From contig DQAM01000351.1 of NCBI GenBank assembly GCA_003523545.1, positions 1 through 6,000 of the forward strand: DNA of 6,000 nt, in the 5' to 3' direction. The DNA comes from Dysgonomonas sp. (GTDB lineage Bacteria > Bacteroidota > Bacteroidia > Bacteroidales > Dysgonomonadaceae). Of the stretch, positions 5,858 through 6,000 are shown piece by piece. A program made the translations under genes and the position numbers. Below the pieces are notes generated by a model, which saw only the letters and a list, made by a program, of their open reading frames with translations, searched no databases and was not told the origin of the DNA. The stretch's first letter is position 1, and each line of letters begins with the position of its first letter.

Positions 5858-6000
5858 ATGGAACAGGAAATTACACAATGTGAAGAAACTTTTTTGCAGG
5901 CGATGCGAACTATAGATTTAGAAAAAATGGAAGAACTCCTGCATGATGACTTGATTTATAACAACTTTATGGGAGAGGTGCTCGATAAGCAAGCGGACCT
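5858..6000 (+). CDS. NTF2-like (DUF4440/SnoaL-type) protein, N-terminal part, cut by window edge
   Basis: An ATG at 5858 opens a frame that runs 47 full codons to the right edge. The sequence MEQEITQCEETFLQAMRTIDLEKMEELLHDDLIYNNFMGEVLDKQADL has the hallmark start of NTF2-fold DUF4440 proteins: an amphipathic helix, 'D-x-E-x-(L/M)-x-x-L-(L/H)-x-D-D-(L/F)-x-(Y/F)-x-(N/H)', then the G-x-x-(L/I)-x-K turn. Such proteins are small cone-shaped dimers that bind or turn over small ligands; no specific function can be given from this fragment. It begins 40 bp after mutS2 with no terminator between, so it may be on the same transcript. The leader ending ATCGAAA has no clear Shine-Dalgarno site, as is common in this phylum. 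Confidence 0.7.
   Translation, partial: MEQEITQCEETFLQAMRTIDLEKMEELLHDDLIYNNFMGEVLDKQAD

Overview
The window reads as an ordinary chromosomal segment of a Bacteroidetes bacterium, most likely order Bacteroidales. The grounds are AT-rich intergenic DNA, promoters that fit the phylum's TTG / TAnnTTTG pattern, few recognisable Shine-Dalgarno sites, a MutS2 starting MIYPDNFE and ending in a phylum-typical Smr domain, a TonB C-terminal-domain protein, and a dispersed-type 'GTCATCCTGA...' palindrome. A Dysgonomonas- or Parabacteroides-like host would fit, but the genus cannot be fixed from this sequence.

Layout. Positions 1-361 (minus) hold the N-terminal 120 codons of a secreted S41-type peptidase that runs off the left edge. 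Next on the minus strand is an uncharacterised small lipoprotein (1117 to 584) with a good intrinsic terminator just behind it. A second minus-strand unit runs from about 3015 to 1382: a HAD-superfamily phosphatase (2874-2194) whose TGA overlaps by four bases the ATG of a protein with two tandem TonB C-terminal domains (2197-1382). The space between 2875 and 3137 is a divergent control region, with a 73-bp imperfect palindrome, an outward promoter on each strand, and a short repeat/palindrome cluster between the two -33 elements.

Rightward from that region runs a plus-strand unit: a 57-aa protein with a GEKCPKSGVW motif (3138-3311), full-length mutS2 (3346-5817, GTG start) and the first 47 codons of an NTF2-like/DUF4440-type protein (5858 to the edge). 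Gaps of 34 and 40 bp without terminators suggest co-transcription.

Functionally, MutS2 is the best-understood gene: an ATPase with Smr and KOW-like domains, linked in other bacteria to suppression of recombination and to ribosome collision rescue. The HAD enzyme is probably a phosphoglycolate-phosphatase-type housekeeping enzyme. I see no mobile element, CRISPR array, tRNA or rRNA, and no clear evidence for a new defence or biosynthetic system. The points most worth a second look are the divergent control region with the palindrome in a probable 5' leader, the linker-less tandem TonB_C protein coupled to a phosphatase, and the small CPxSGxW protein ahead of mutS2.
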